In this document: positions 1 to 8,792 of the stretch, one piece after another
Layout: each line of letters begins with the position of its first letter
How positions within the stretch are numbered: position 1 is the stretch's first letter
Source of the DNA: Cordylochernes scorpioides
Lineage: Eukaryota; Arthropoda; Arachnida; Pseudoscorpiones; Chernetidae
NCBI GenBank assembly: GCA_030710605.1
Contig: CP092882.1
Span: 17,480,316-17,544,315, forward strand
DNA length: 64,000 nucleotides
Direction: 5' to 3'
The notes under the pieces: generated by a model
The model's database searches: none
What the model was told of the DNA's origin: nothing
The model's input: only the letters and a program-made list of their open reading frames with translations
Program-made: the position numbers and the translations under genes

Positions 1-184
1 AATAACTCTAAGGATATTCAAGATATTCAAGAAATTTTTTTTCGTAAACCTTTCCGGGAATACACCTCATAATATCCCAAAATTTCACGGCGATTGGATG
101 TATGGTTTTTGAATCCATAGAGGACACACACACACACAGACAGACAGACAGACAGACAGACATTCATTTTTATATATATAGATA
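1..184 (+). repeat. Family R repeat, 3' end
   Basis: The window opens inside an interspersed repeat. It ends in a run of CA and ACAG units (about 125-163) followed by a CATTCATTTTTATATATA tail. The same tail type closes the family-R copies at 52487-53012 and 36788-37882, and a variant closes the segment at 43193-43426. The 5' part lies outside the window. No coding capacity. Confidence 0.55.
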
Positions 185-189
185 TGGCG

Positions 190-405
190 CAATTATGTTA
201 TATTTGATTATATTGTAACAAAGTATTTATTATTTTATTAACAGAGTATCATTTTTTATGTTCATATTTTGCTAATATGTAAATTTCCCTCTTTGCTTAT
301 CTTTTGTTTATCATTCATAATTTGTTCTTGACTTAAATAAATTGCTGTGTCATCCTGAAGTTTGTCTTTCCTAATTTTCCACGAGGCAATATTTTATAAT
401 ATAAT
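190..405 (-). repeat. Interspersed repeat, family D
   Basis: This stretch matches, in reverse complement, the segments at 4322-4505 and 33785-33965. Shared blocks include a TTGTCTTTCCTAATTTTCCAC block, a block around TGTGTCATCCTGAAG, and AT-rich DNA ending in TAATAAATAC. Non-coding; class not recognised. Confidence 0.55.
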
Positions 406-441
406 ATGATGCGGCTTGTGGTTGTAAAACGACATTTAAAA

Positions 442-620
442 ATTATCCCGCATGAGTTTCTTTTCAATGAAAAATCAAAATTTATTTAAAGGAGAAATAA
501 CGATTATTTCTAACCTTAAGGATGAGGTATGAAAGGATGAATTGTGAAGAGTAATGATAAACGGAAAAATAAAAGTGTCCAGGGATCTCATCCTTAAGGT
601 TAGAAATAATCGTTATTGTC
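442..620. repeat. Foldback element, family T (copy without tRNA module)
   Basis: Two inverted arms of about 28 bp (497-524 and 590-617, reading AACGATTATTTCTAACC and its complement) flank a short spacer. The outer part matches the left half of the foldback at 24158-24430, including the GTGTCCAGGGAT edge where that copy continues into a tRNA-like sequence. Here the tRNA-like part is missing, and the arm is joined directly to its inverse. Confidence 0.55.
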
Positions 621-1450
621 TTACCTAATTTTTCCACGTGGCAATATTTATTATTGTCATATATCATCATTTTGATTCATCATCATCATTAGCTACAATA
701 TTCAGTAAGGTATGTGCAATTATGATACTCATCAATATAATACATAGGATATACTCCAATAAAATATTTACTAGCATATTACGATACTGTATTGTTAGTA
801 TTATGTAAATTTTCTATAAAATATGTAAATAAGTTTACTGTTTATCGAGATTCTAAAAATAACCCAAAATCTATATTCATTAGTTTGTTCAATAGAGCAT
901 AAAAGAAAAATCTTTAGAAAATTAATTTTTCTGTTAAAATAATTTTCTCAAAGAGAAAACGAATAATAAACGCTTCATTAAGTAGTTAATATATTCCATT
1001 ATCGATTATAGTCTGTGAAAACATTTTTTTCGTTTTTGACCCGCGCTCTCTTTAGAAAGAATGATTTTCCTTTTATAATGAACTCTGTTTATCTATTGAT
1101 TGATTGTAAATTTTGTGAGTGAAAAATTCTCCCCTTATCGAAATTAACTGATAATTTGTGAAAAATTGCGCTGGATAAATTATTCTGCGAAATTAAATTC
1201 TAAGAAAAAAAAACGTTAATTTTTAAAAAGTAATAAAATTTAATAATATGAATATTTATTTATCAATAAAACTATCTCTTTATATAAAAGTGATAATTAA
1301 AATGTATAGATTAAAATATTTTATATATATTAATAATGAAAGAGTATATATAATAAAATTTTTGCTATTAAATAATAATTTTTATTATTAAGTATTTGTT
1401 TAGAATATACAGATAAAATAAAAACTACAAATATAGGTTAAAACTAGATA
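621..1450. other. AT-rich DNA, nothing recognised
   Basis: I see no open reading frame of note, no RNA gene and no clear repeat structure here. Confidence 0.5.
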
Positions 1451-1452
1451 TC

Positions 1453-1665
1453 GTAGATAGTGGACATTGCTGCTGCTGTGATAGAGATACATGTAGACAT
1501 CTGAGGCTCTTCATTGGACACAACAACAACAACAGAAAGTTGACATGGACCCAGAACAGCAGCTTTACACACCCAAGATAGTGGACATTGCAACTTGAGA
1601 TAGAGATGTATGGAGACATCTGCGGCTCTTCATTGGACACGACAACAGCAACAACAACTAGATAT
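1453..1665 (+). mobile_element. Two tandem 3' tails of LINE family L
   Basis: Two consecutive copies of the 3' end of the LINE at 34963-48518. Each has the marker GATAGTGGACATTG, then ACATCTG(A/C)GGCTC, then TTCATTGGACAC, and ends in a CAA/ACAACA-type tail (about 1453-1534 and 1539-1663). The second copy reaches further upstream, including CAGCAGCTTTACACACC. No coding part is left. Single tails also sit at 33565-33625 and 60285-60416. Confidence 0.7.
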
Positions 1666-1723
1666 CATCTGATCAGCACTTATTCGTCCGGAAATATATA
1701 TTTTTTTATAAAAACTTTAAATA

Positions 1724-1875
1724 CAGGGTGGCCTTTAAGTCCCGAACCCTTTTATTTTTTTATTAAAAATTAAAAGACAAACTAGAGAATAAAATAGTTA
1801 TATTTTTATTCTATAGTTTGTCTTTTATAATTTTTAAGTTAAAAAAGGTTTTCGGGACTTATGGGGGCCACCCTG
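1724..1875. mobile_element. Palindromic mariner-type MITE
   Basis: A 152-bp near-perfect palindrome that starts CAGGGTGGCC and ends GGCCACCCTG, flanked by TA on both sides (1722-1723 and 1876-1877). A TA duplication with CAGGGTG termini is typical of non-autonomous elements mobilised by mariner transposases. The termini resemble those of mariner M (34381 and 50836) but are not identical. The centre is AT-rich with no reading frame. Confidence 0.75.
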
Positions 1876-2905
1876 TATATTAAAAAAACATTAAAATCTA
1901 CTTTATATACTAAGAAAACATGCAAATTTTATTCGACAGGTGACACTAATATATTAAATTTACTTTTTTCTAAACTTTCGATAAAATATTTTGATCTACC
2001 TCTCTTATAAGAAATATAAAATAAAAAAATATTTTTAACTCTCAGCTATATTTTGTTTTATATTAATCTTTATAAGAATTTTTAAAAATTGTTGAAACTT
2101 TATTTAAACATAAATATATTCCTCTAAACCAATTTTAATATTTTATAAACAAATATAAGAGGGAATTTCATGAAAAATTGAAATCCAAAAAATAAATATT
2201 TTTATAAAAATCCACCCGAATTTCTTTAATAAAAAAAGTAAACAGGGAGGAGAGGCAGTAAAAAAAGATTAGCTCACAGAATAATCCGATAACAGCAGAA
2301 ATAGCTTCAAAAAGGCTTATTAGGAGAGCGAAACGGCTTAACTCTGTGGCAGAGTGGGAATCCATATTGATTGGCAATTACAATGTGGCGTAATTAATAA
2401 GTTTGGTTGATTAGGAAGGCTGATAATTAACGGGGGAGGCTTGATTTGAGTGGTGTGATCAATTTGGAATATTCTGTGAGAATTCTTTTTAAATAAGACA
2501 ACTAGATCTCTCTCAGTGAATTTCTGAGAAAAATAAGCATTCTACTTGTCAAAGAATTATTAACTTGAATCGCAATTTTTAAAAATTTTAAAACAAAATG
2601 TATATTGTTTAATAAATTAAATCAATACTCATTAGTGAAATTTAGTTGAACATTTTCTCATGAGGTGGCCAGATGCTGGTTACAGATTACCTTGTCTAAA
2701 TTTTATAGCCTAGATTAAGTTAGTTGGAGTTAATTTAGGTTAAATTAGGCTATTGTTGGTTTAGCTAGGTTATATCTGGGTTAAGAGCGCCCGAAACATC
2801 ATACTTTGTTTATATTTTATGACTTAGGCTATATAGTTAGTGTTAGGAATAGGTTAAATTAGGTTTGGTCGTTATATATAGACTAAGTTAGGTATTAAGA
2901 AAAAA
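1876..2905. other. AT-rich DNA, nothing recognised
   Basis: No gene. From about 2690 to 2890 there are scattered TTAGGTTA-like words that do not form a regular array. Confidence 0.5.
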
Positions 2906-2909
2906 AGGA

Positions 2910-3370
2910 ATCTCCTGATTGTGCAACTAAAAGTTGCTGATGGCTTGCGCCATCTATCGGAATAAATATTAACTAATCGTTGATTTTTAATTATTCCAGA
3001 ATTGACCAAATACCGTTTCTTTATTAATCAATTGATATTAACTAATCGTTGATTTTTAATTATTCCAGAATTGACCAAATACCGTTTCTTGATTAATCAA
3101 TTAATATTAACTAATCGTTGATTTTTAATTATTCCAGAATTGACCAAATACCGTTTCTTTATTAATCAATTGATATTAACTAATCGTTGATTTTTAATTA
3201 TTCCAGAATTGACCAAATACCGTTTCTTGATTAATCAATTAATATTAACTAATCGTTGATTTTTAATTATTCCAGAATTGACCAAATACCGTTTCTTTAT
3301 TAATTAATTGATATTTATTCCGATAGATGGCGCGAGTCATCAGCAACTTTTAATTTCACAATCAGGAAAT
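2910..3370. repeat. Foldback element with internal tandem array
   Basis: Inverted arms of about 55 bp (2912-2968 and 3311-3368) contain GTTGCTGAT and GCGCCATCTATCGG. The space between them is filled by the 69-bp array described in the next entry. The arm and array unit resemble the sequence at 53825-53945, which runs straight into a family-F foldback. This element therefore looks like an F-type foldback whose middle was replaced by tandem copies of its inner arm. It has no ribozyme core. Confidence 0.7.
2966..3310 (+). repeat. 69-bp tandem repeat, five units
   Basis: Five head-to-tail units begin at 2966, 3035, 3104, 3173 and 3242, an exact 69-bp spacing. Units 1, 3 and 5 read TTTCTTTATTAAT near their ends, while units 2 and 4 read TTTCTTGATTAAT. 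The array therefore has a 138-bp two-unit periodicity and may have grown by duplication of a dimer. Confidence 0.9.
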
Positions 3371-4320
3371 GTCTTTTTTCTTAATTTATCCACCTGATCC
3401 CAGTACAAATTCACTTTTTTACTAATTTTCACCTAAGTTAGTTATGTTAGACTAAGTTAGATTAAATTTGGAGGGCCTGTGAGGTCATGGGTTAATGTCT
3501 GCCCATCTCAATCTCTCTATACCGATAATCTTTATAACAAAAATATCTCATTTTAATATAAAATAATTTTGAAACAGATTATCTCATTAATATATCGTTC
3601 TTTAACGATAATATTAAAGACCAAACGATGTTTATAGGAGAATAAAGTAGGCTTTTATTGTCTTTTGATAAATAATTGAAGCAATTTGTGTTTTGTTTAT
3701 AATCCCCTGTTTTAACCATTAAAATTGAAAAATGTGTTGTTTACACCCTCATTCCTTATAACTTTCTATAACCAAAATTTAATTTTGTTTATAAAATTGT
3801 GTTAAAAGGAAGTTCAATGTATTAGAAAAATATTTTATCACACACACAATTGACTTCCATTTAGAATTCTTTACTATTTTGTGGCATTATGGTAATGACC
3901 ACAAACACGATTCGCCAATAAATAACTAGTTTTTTAAATTTCTTTATTCAAATTATATATTATTTTGAAATATAAGGAAGTGGGTAGTTAAGAGAAAAAT
4001 TAATTAAATTAAGAACTAAATATAGTTTTAGGTATAGAAAAATGTACATATAAATATAAACATAAAAAGGTTTGGGAATAAATAAGTATAATATCCAATT
4101 AGCTAAGGTTTGTCTTAACAGTGCCATCTATGTACAGTTTTAGAAACTATTTATCCTACAATTTAATTGATAATTCCTTATATATAACTATAACTTTCTA
4201 TAATGAAAATTCATTTGTGTGTTCCTATAAAATTTTGTTATAAGGAAGTCCATTGTATTAGGAAAATTGTCTATGAAAATATTTTAATAAATATTTTATC
4301 ATAATTGACTGCGATCTAGA
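3371..4320. other. AT-rich DNA, nothing recognised
   Basis: No gene or clear repeat structure. Two stretches around 3760-3840 and 4190-4320 share short blocks (TTATAACTTTCTATAA, AAGGAAGT) and may be an old duplication. Confidence 0.4.
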
Positions 4321-4321
4321 A

Positions 4322-4505
4322 TTCTTTAATACTGTAACTTAGAAAATTAGGAAAGACAAAATTTAGGATGACACGCCAATTTATTTAAGGCAGGAACTAA
4401 AATAGATAAAATACAAGAGAAGCAATGAGGGAAGTTTACGCAAGTAATAAAATATATAAACATCAATATTATTAATCTGTTAATAAAATAATAAATACAA
4501 TATAT
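4322..4505 (+). repeat. Interspersed repeat, family D
   Basis: Plus-strand copy of the repeat also found at 190-405 (reverse) and 33785-33965. Shared blocks are AATTAGGAAAGACAAA, AGGATGACAC, CAATTTATTT, ATGAGGGAAGTTTAC and a TAATAAATAC end. Non-coding. Confidence 0.6.
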
Positions 4506-4763
4506 TTGATTTCTCTTTTTTATAAAAAATATTTTATGAAAGAGAAAAGAGCACCTGGCTCTAACATGATCTTATGGTAGATGAGCTATCTTGAGATTTA
4601 ATGTCGGCTTTTATAGCTGGGATTTAGAGGGCATCGTCTGGGATTTTATCGACAGTGTGGCTTGATGCGTTTCGTTGTCACAAAATAGTTTCCTCTACCC
4701 CATGTAATCATCATCAAAGCTATATGTAAATTTAATACAAAATTAGATTAGAGAATCATTTGA

Positions 4764-4835
4764 TACGCTCTGCCATCTAAAAAGCTCGTGTGGGCGTGGT
4801 CAGAATATGCCTTTTTGATATATGTATATTAAATA
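4764..4835. repeat. Family F foldback, arm fragment
   Basis: Contains CGCTCTGCCATCTAAAAAGC and GGTCAGAATATGCC, the outer arm of family F as seen at 7200-7262 and 54480-54547. Only the outer arm is present; there is no ribozyme core. Confidence 0.6.
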
Positions 4836-7015
4836 TAGGATTAATTTTGTAAATTCTATATAACTGTCAAAATATTTAATATGTAATTTTCTTCAAGTAA
4901 TTAAAAATAAAAACTACTTGATAGTAAATAATTATTTTATATTTTTCTTATATCACGACTGCACCTTTAATTCTTTATCTTTCCAAAACCAAAATATTAT
5001 ATTCATAAAAATTTCTACCAGACCCACTTATACCAGATTCACATAAATATTGCAAAATACCACGCACCAAATAAATTATGTTAATATTTATAACACTCTA
5101 TGTAGATATATTTAAATAGTGTTATTTTAAATCAAAAGTTTAATGTGATAGCTAACACAAATCTACATTTTAATTAATTGAATATTATTGTATTAAGGTA
5201 ATTTAAATATTGTTTAGAATTTATTTAAAGGAGATGAATTTATTAGATAAAATAAAAAAGTTTTATTTATTGAAGCTGAGAGAGAACGGTATAATTTTTC
5301 CTGGTGAAAATATGTAAAATCGTTTTATTTTTCCTAAAATATTCAATTCATTTAGTATAAGAGATTGAATAAAGAAAGGTCATATAACCTTATTTTTGGA
5401 CGTTTTATATTTTACTGAATATTTGCTATATCTACTCTTAATATTATATTTGTGACAATGGGAAATTTTATATTGTGGTAAATATAAAAATGATAATTCA
5501 ATGGAGATTAAAATTTATTTCAAAAATATGCCGCTTAATAATAACCTATAAAAACGTAATTAGATTTCGTAAAAAATGATTTTATTATGCCACTAATATT
5601 AAATATTTTCTTTTATATTTTTCGCATATTTTTTCATAAAAAACATTAGCTTTATAAATCAATAAACTTAGTATATATTTTAAGAAAAAGGAATATAAAA
5701 GTGTATACTTGTCTTATTACATTTGGGGTATAAAAAATATTATTTTTGTCTTTCTTCACAAAAAAAATGTTATACTGTATAATAAATGAAAAACTTGTTT
5801 TAAACTAGAGAGTTATATAGAAAAATCGCTTGTTTTAAAATGCATAAAAGTATACATGAATAAAAAATATAATTTCAAAAATAGATAAATCTTTTAGAGA
5901 AAGAACTCTTATTATATACCTCTAACCTTTTAAAAAATATTTCACTCTAAATATTAAGCATTTTATTATATTTATTATATGGATTTTTTAGGAACACACA
6001 ATTAATAAAATACGTTACCAATCTTTATGTCATATTATACGAGTATTCTATTCCATAATTTTAGTAATACGTTTTATTTATAATATTTGGAAATATATTT
6101 TTATTTAGCGCCATTTGACTTTTCATATAAACGTTTATAATAGGTCAATAATAAATAACTAAAACCATATATATTTTAAGTAAGATTTAATAGAAAGATC
6201 AAATTAACCCAGGTTTCTGGAGCGTATATAAAATCTTACCAACTACCCGGAATGATTGAAAGAAAATAGATACGCCTTATTTTTTTAGATATCAAACGAA
6301 ATAAAAAGGGTCATTTTTCATAGTAGTTGTCTATTTTTATATTTATATTTCGGTTGATATATTTTATAAATAAAATTGTTTATTTTTTAAATATTTTGAA
6401 TATAGATATAAGATAAAGCTTCTCTAGTAAATATATTAGAATATTATACATAAAATATTCGTTTGGTTCTAATATAAAATAGAATCACGTTGAACACAAC
6501 AATACAATATTTTTCTATGAGCTTCAAAAATGATCTTTATGATTAAATACGTAAAAATATATTAAAACTAGAATATAGATTATCTAGTCAACTGATACAA
6601 TACAAAGTTGGATGTGATGATAAATCTCCAAAAATCAGTGAGGTGAGAGAGATAAATGTAGGGGGTGGTATGTAAATGAGTGGTTGACAGTACAATTAGG
6701 GGGATATGGAAGAAGCAGACGACTTTAAAACAATAAATCATGATACTCACTACGCTCTTCTCTTCCCCCATGTGGCCCGTACTCCGGCTACCGACCTGAC
6801 GTCTGGTGGTGCTCACGCCAACTAACTATTGATCGTCTGCTACGAGCACCTGTTCTTCCGGGAGACCTTTGACCCCTCTCTTCTTAATCTTCCTCTATAG
6901 GGGTTTTTATTGATTTTTTATCGGTGAAAGTGATTTTTCGTATCCCCTCTATGAAAAATTCTCTACATATAGAATATATATGTGAAAAAATAATAGAACA
7001 AAAAAAAATAAAATA
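4836..7015. other. AT-rich DNA, nothing recognised
   Basis: Strongly AT-rich. A slightly GC-richer patch at 6770-6890 matched nothing I know. No RNA gene or supported coding sequence. Confidence 0.45.
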
Positions 7016-7019
7016 AGCC

Positions 7020-7270
7020 ATAAGCCTCGAGAAGCCTATGGGACCAAAAATATGTTTGGTCGCAGTGGTACAGCCCGCTCCACGCTGACGAGCGCCAACA
7101 ACGCGAAACGCGTTCGTGAATGGCTTTTCTTGATTTATCAAGAAAATGGGTTGGCCAAATATCAGGGAACAGGTTAAATCGATTTTTAGTTTATTTCTGT
7201 TCCACTAGATGGCGCTCTGCCATCTAAAAGATCATGTGCTCCTGGTCAGGATATGCCTTTTTTGATTTTA
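7020..7270 (+). mobile_element. Family F foldback, half copy with hammerhead
   Basis: Right half of a family-F element. In order it holds a GGGACCAAAAATATG block, the hammerhead at 7079-7120, the inner arm with CTTGATTTATCAAG and GGGTTGGCCAAATATC, and the outer arm with GATGGCGCTCTGCCATCT and GGTCAGGATATGCC. The left arm seen in the full copy at 54165-54547 is absent. No coding capacity, so it must depend on another element for movement. Confidence 0.75.
7079..7120 (+). ncRNA. Hammerhead ribozyme, type I (family F, copy 1)
   Basis: Core CTGACGA lies at 7085-7091 and GAAA at 7105-7108. Stem II (7092-7104) keeps three pairs next to the core, GCG with CGC, and has a mismatch in the fourth. Stem III is the minimal palindrome ACGCGT, and the predicted cleavage is after the second T of GTT (7114). 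Stem I pairs CACG with CGTG; the next pair is broken by an A at 7119. Core residues are intact, so this copy may still cleave but is weaker than copies 2 and 3. Confidence 0.85.
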
Positions 7271-7484
7271 ATATATGTATATGTAAAATAGTAATCAAAA
7301 TATTCAAACAGATTATAAAGGTAATGTGTTTCTGTATTAAATAAAGTCTATATAATGTATATACCAAAAGAGAAGTACCTCTCCCTTTAAATATACATTA
7401 AACACAACACATTATGTTAATCACTTCAGTAAAGAAATTTCGCGGTGTTTCTTTTAAAAAATAGACACTTCGGCCAGTTAAAGT

Positions 7485-7529
7485 TTTCTCAACGTTTCAA
7501 CAAAAATCTTTTGTCTCCGTCAGAAGAAA
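7485..7529 (-). ncRNA. Hammerhead-like motif, family G left arm (core mutated)
   Basis: Mirror copy of the motif at 7639-7683. On the minus strand it reads TTTCTT, then CTGACGG where CTGACGA is expected, then the AGACAAAA hairpin, then GAAACGTT and GAGAAA. The A9 position of the core is G, so this arm is probably inactive. Stem I retains a G-T pair at its base. Confidence 0.6.
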
Positions 7530-7638
7530 TAAAAATAAATAAACATTTGGCAAGGTGTTAAAAATTGTACTGAGGTTACAAGGGCGTTCTTACGCGACCT
7601 CAGAACAAATTTTAACACCTTGCAAAATGCTTTATTTA

Positions 7639-7683
7639 TTTCTCCTGACGAAGACAAAATATTTTTGTTGAAACGTTGAGAAA
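7639..7683 (+). ncRNA. Hammerhead ribozyme, type I (family G)
   Basis: Stem I pairs TTTCTC (7639-7644) with GAGAAA (7678-7683), six perfect pairs. Core CTGACGA is at 7645-7651 and GAAA at 7670-7673. Stem II runs 7652-7669 as A-T, a bulged G, then ACAAAA paired with TTTTGT. Stem III is the four-base palindrome ACGT with no loop, and the cleavage triplet is GTT. A loopless stem III cannot close in one molecule, so cleavage would be expected from a dimer, as known for minimal type-I hammerheads. Confidence 0.75.
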
Positions 7684-7794
7684 ATGAAACATTAACTGGC
7701 CGTAGTGTCTTTTTTATAAAAGAACTATGAATGCCGGTCAGGCAACCTCTATCTTTACGATATATTAAAATGATAAATAGTTTCTATGCATATT

Positions 7795-7968
7795 TTGTAA
7801 ATATGTAAATATTACAAGATATTTAAATAATGTAAATATGTAAATATTACAAGATATGTAAATAATGTAAATATGTAAATATTACAAGATATGTAAATAA
7901 TGTAAATATGTAAATATTACAAGATATGTAAATAATGTAAATATGTAAATAATACAAGATATGTAAAT
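7795..7968 (+). repeat. 35-bp AT-rich tandem repeat
   Basis: Five units spaced exactly 35 bp apart, marked by ACAAGAT at 7814, 7849, 7884, 7919 and 7954. The unit is made of TGTAAATA words. Confidence 0.9.
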
Positions 7969-8058
7969 AATAATTATAGATTCATTTTGTCATATACTCC
8001 TATAGAAAGGGTTTAGAAATACCCGAAAGCTTGAGAGAATATAGAAATAAAGTTCCAG

Positions 8059-8610
8059 TTTTAAAATCACTTTATTAGGTACCGCTCAACAAGAGCAACC
8101 TAGTTTATGATAATTGAAACAGTGAATAATATATGAAGGTTATTCACATATTAAACAAAATGTTAACGCGAGATTCAATCCCAGTTCATGACTATCGGGA
8201 ATCCACAGACTTTATGTACTTTAAAGTTCGGTTCAAAATCACTTTATTAGGTACCGCTCAACAAGAGTTCATGATAATTGAAACAGTGAATAATATGTGA
8301 TGGTTATTTACATATTAAACAAAATGTTAACGCGGGATTCAATCCAGGTTCATGACTGTCGGGAATCGAGGGTGTTACCCACTGGTCCACCGACTTTATG
8401 TAATTATAAATAATGTTCGGTTCGGTTCAAAATCACTTTATTAGGTACCGCTCAACAAGAACAATCTAGTTCATGATAATTGAAACAGTGAATAATATGT
8501 GAAGGTTATTCACATATTAAACAAAATGTTAACGCGGGATTCAATTCAGGTTCATGACTGTCAGGAATCGAGGGTGTTACTCATTCATCTAACAACTTTA
8601 TGTACTTATA
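8059..8610 (-). mobile_element. SINE-2, three consecutive copies
   Basis: Three minus-strand copies of a tRNA-derived SINE follow one another. The 3'-end marker AATCACTTTATTAGGTACCG starts near 8063, 8235 and 8429. On the minus strand, copies 2 and 3 begin with a tRNA-like head containing GTCGGTGGACCAGTGGG (box-A-like) and GGATTGAATCCCGC (box-B-like); copy 1 has lost part of the head. The body runs through TTTGTTTAATATG and ends near GAGCGGTACCTAATAAAG. A single copy with its target duplication is at 32345-32535. Confidence 0.75.
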
Positions 8611-8727
8611 AATAAAGTAATAAACTTATCCTTAGATGACGTTTTTTATTATTTCTATAAATGGTATTTATATTTATTATTTTTTTTAATTAAAAAGACA
8701 TATATTGGATCAAAATATCATTTATTT

Positions 8728-8772
8728 TTACCAATATTTCAGTTGGCTGAACGCCAACCTTTATCAAGGTAT
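8728..8772 (-). ncRNA. Hammerhead-like fold, family H (U3-A8 core)
   Basis: On the minus strand, stem I ATACC is followed by TTGATAA in place of CTGATGA. Then come stem II (AGGTTGGC paired with GCCAACT, one bulged G, loop GTTCA), GAAA, the palindromic stem III ATAT, an ATT cleavage triplet, and GGTA closing stem I. All stems pair. The only core departures are C3 to T and G8 to A, two positions that pair with each other in hammerhead structures, so the pair would be kept as U-A. Confidence 0.55.
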
Positions 8773-8792
8773 TATTAACATATTTAATGTGT

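Larger units (their letters stand above)
7445..7735. mobile_element. Foldback element, family G
   Basis: Two long inverted arms of about 140 bp meet near 7590. Both contain GGCCAGTTAA (or its complement), the GAAACGTTGAGAAAA block and an AAATAAATAAA stretch. The right edge runs into GCCGGTCAGGCAACCTC at 7734-7750, which recurs at 12230-12260 and 53475-53490. No reading frame. Each arm holds a hammerhead-type sequence; the right one is intact. Confidence 0.75.

Noticed and set aside
2935-2965. GCTGATGG in the arm of the 2910-3370 foldback
   Set aside because: No partner GAAA strand; core base A9 is not A.
2690-3465. TTAGGTTA-like words resembling arthropod telomere repeat TTAGG
   Set aside because: They are scattered and irregular, with no tandem register; chance or general AT bias is enough.
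8059-8610. Direct repeats that could suggest a CRISPR array
   Set aside because: Repeats are 170-190 bp, carry tRNA-like heads and belong to a dispersed SINE; the DNA is eukaryotic.
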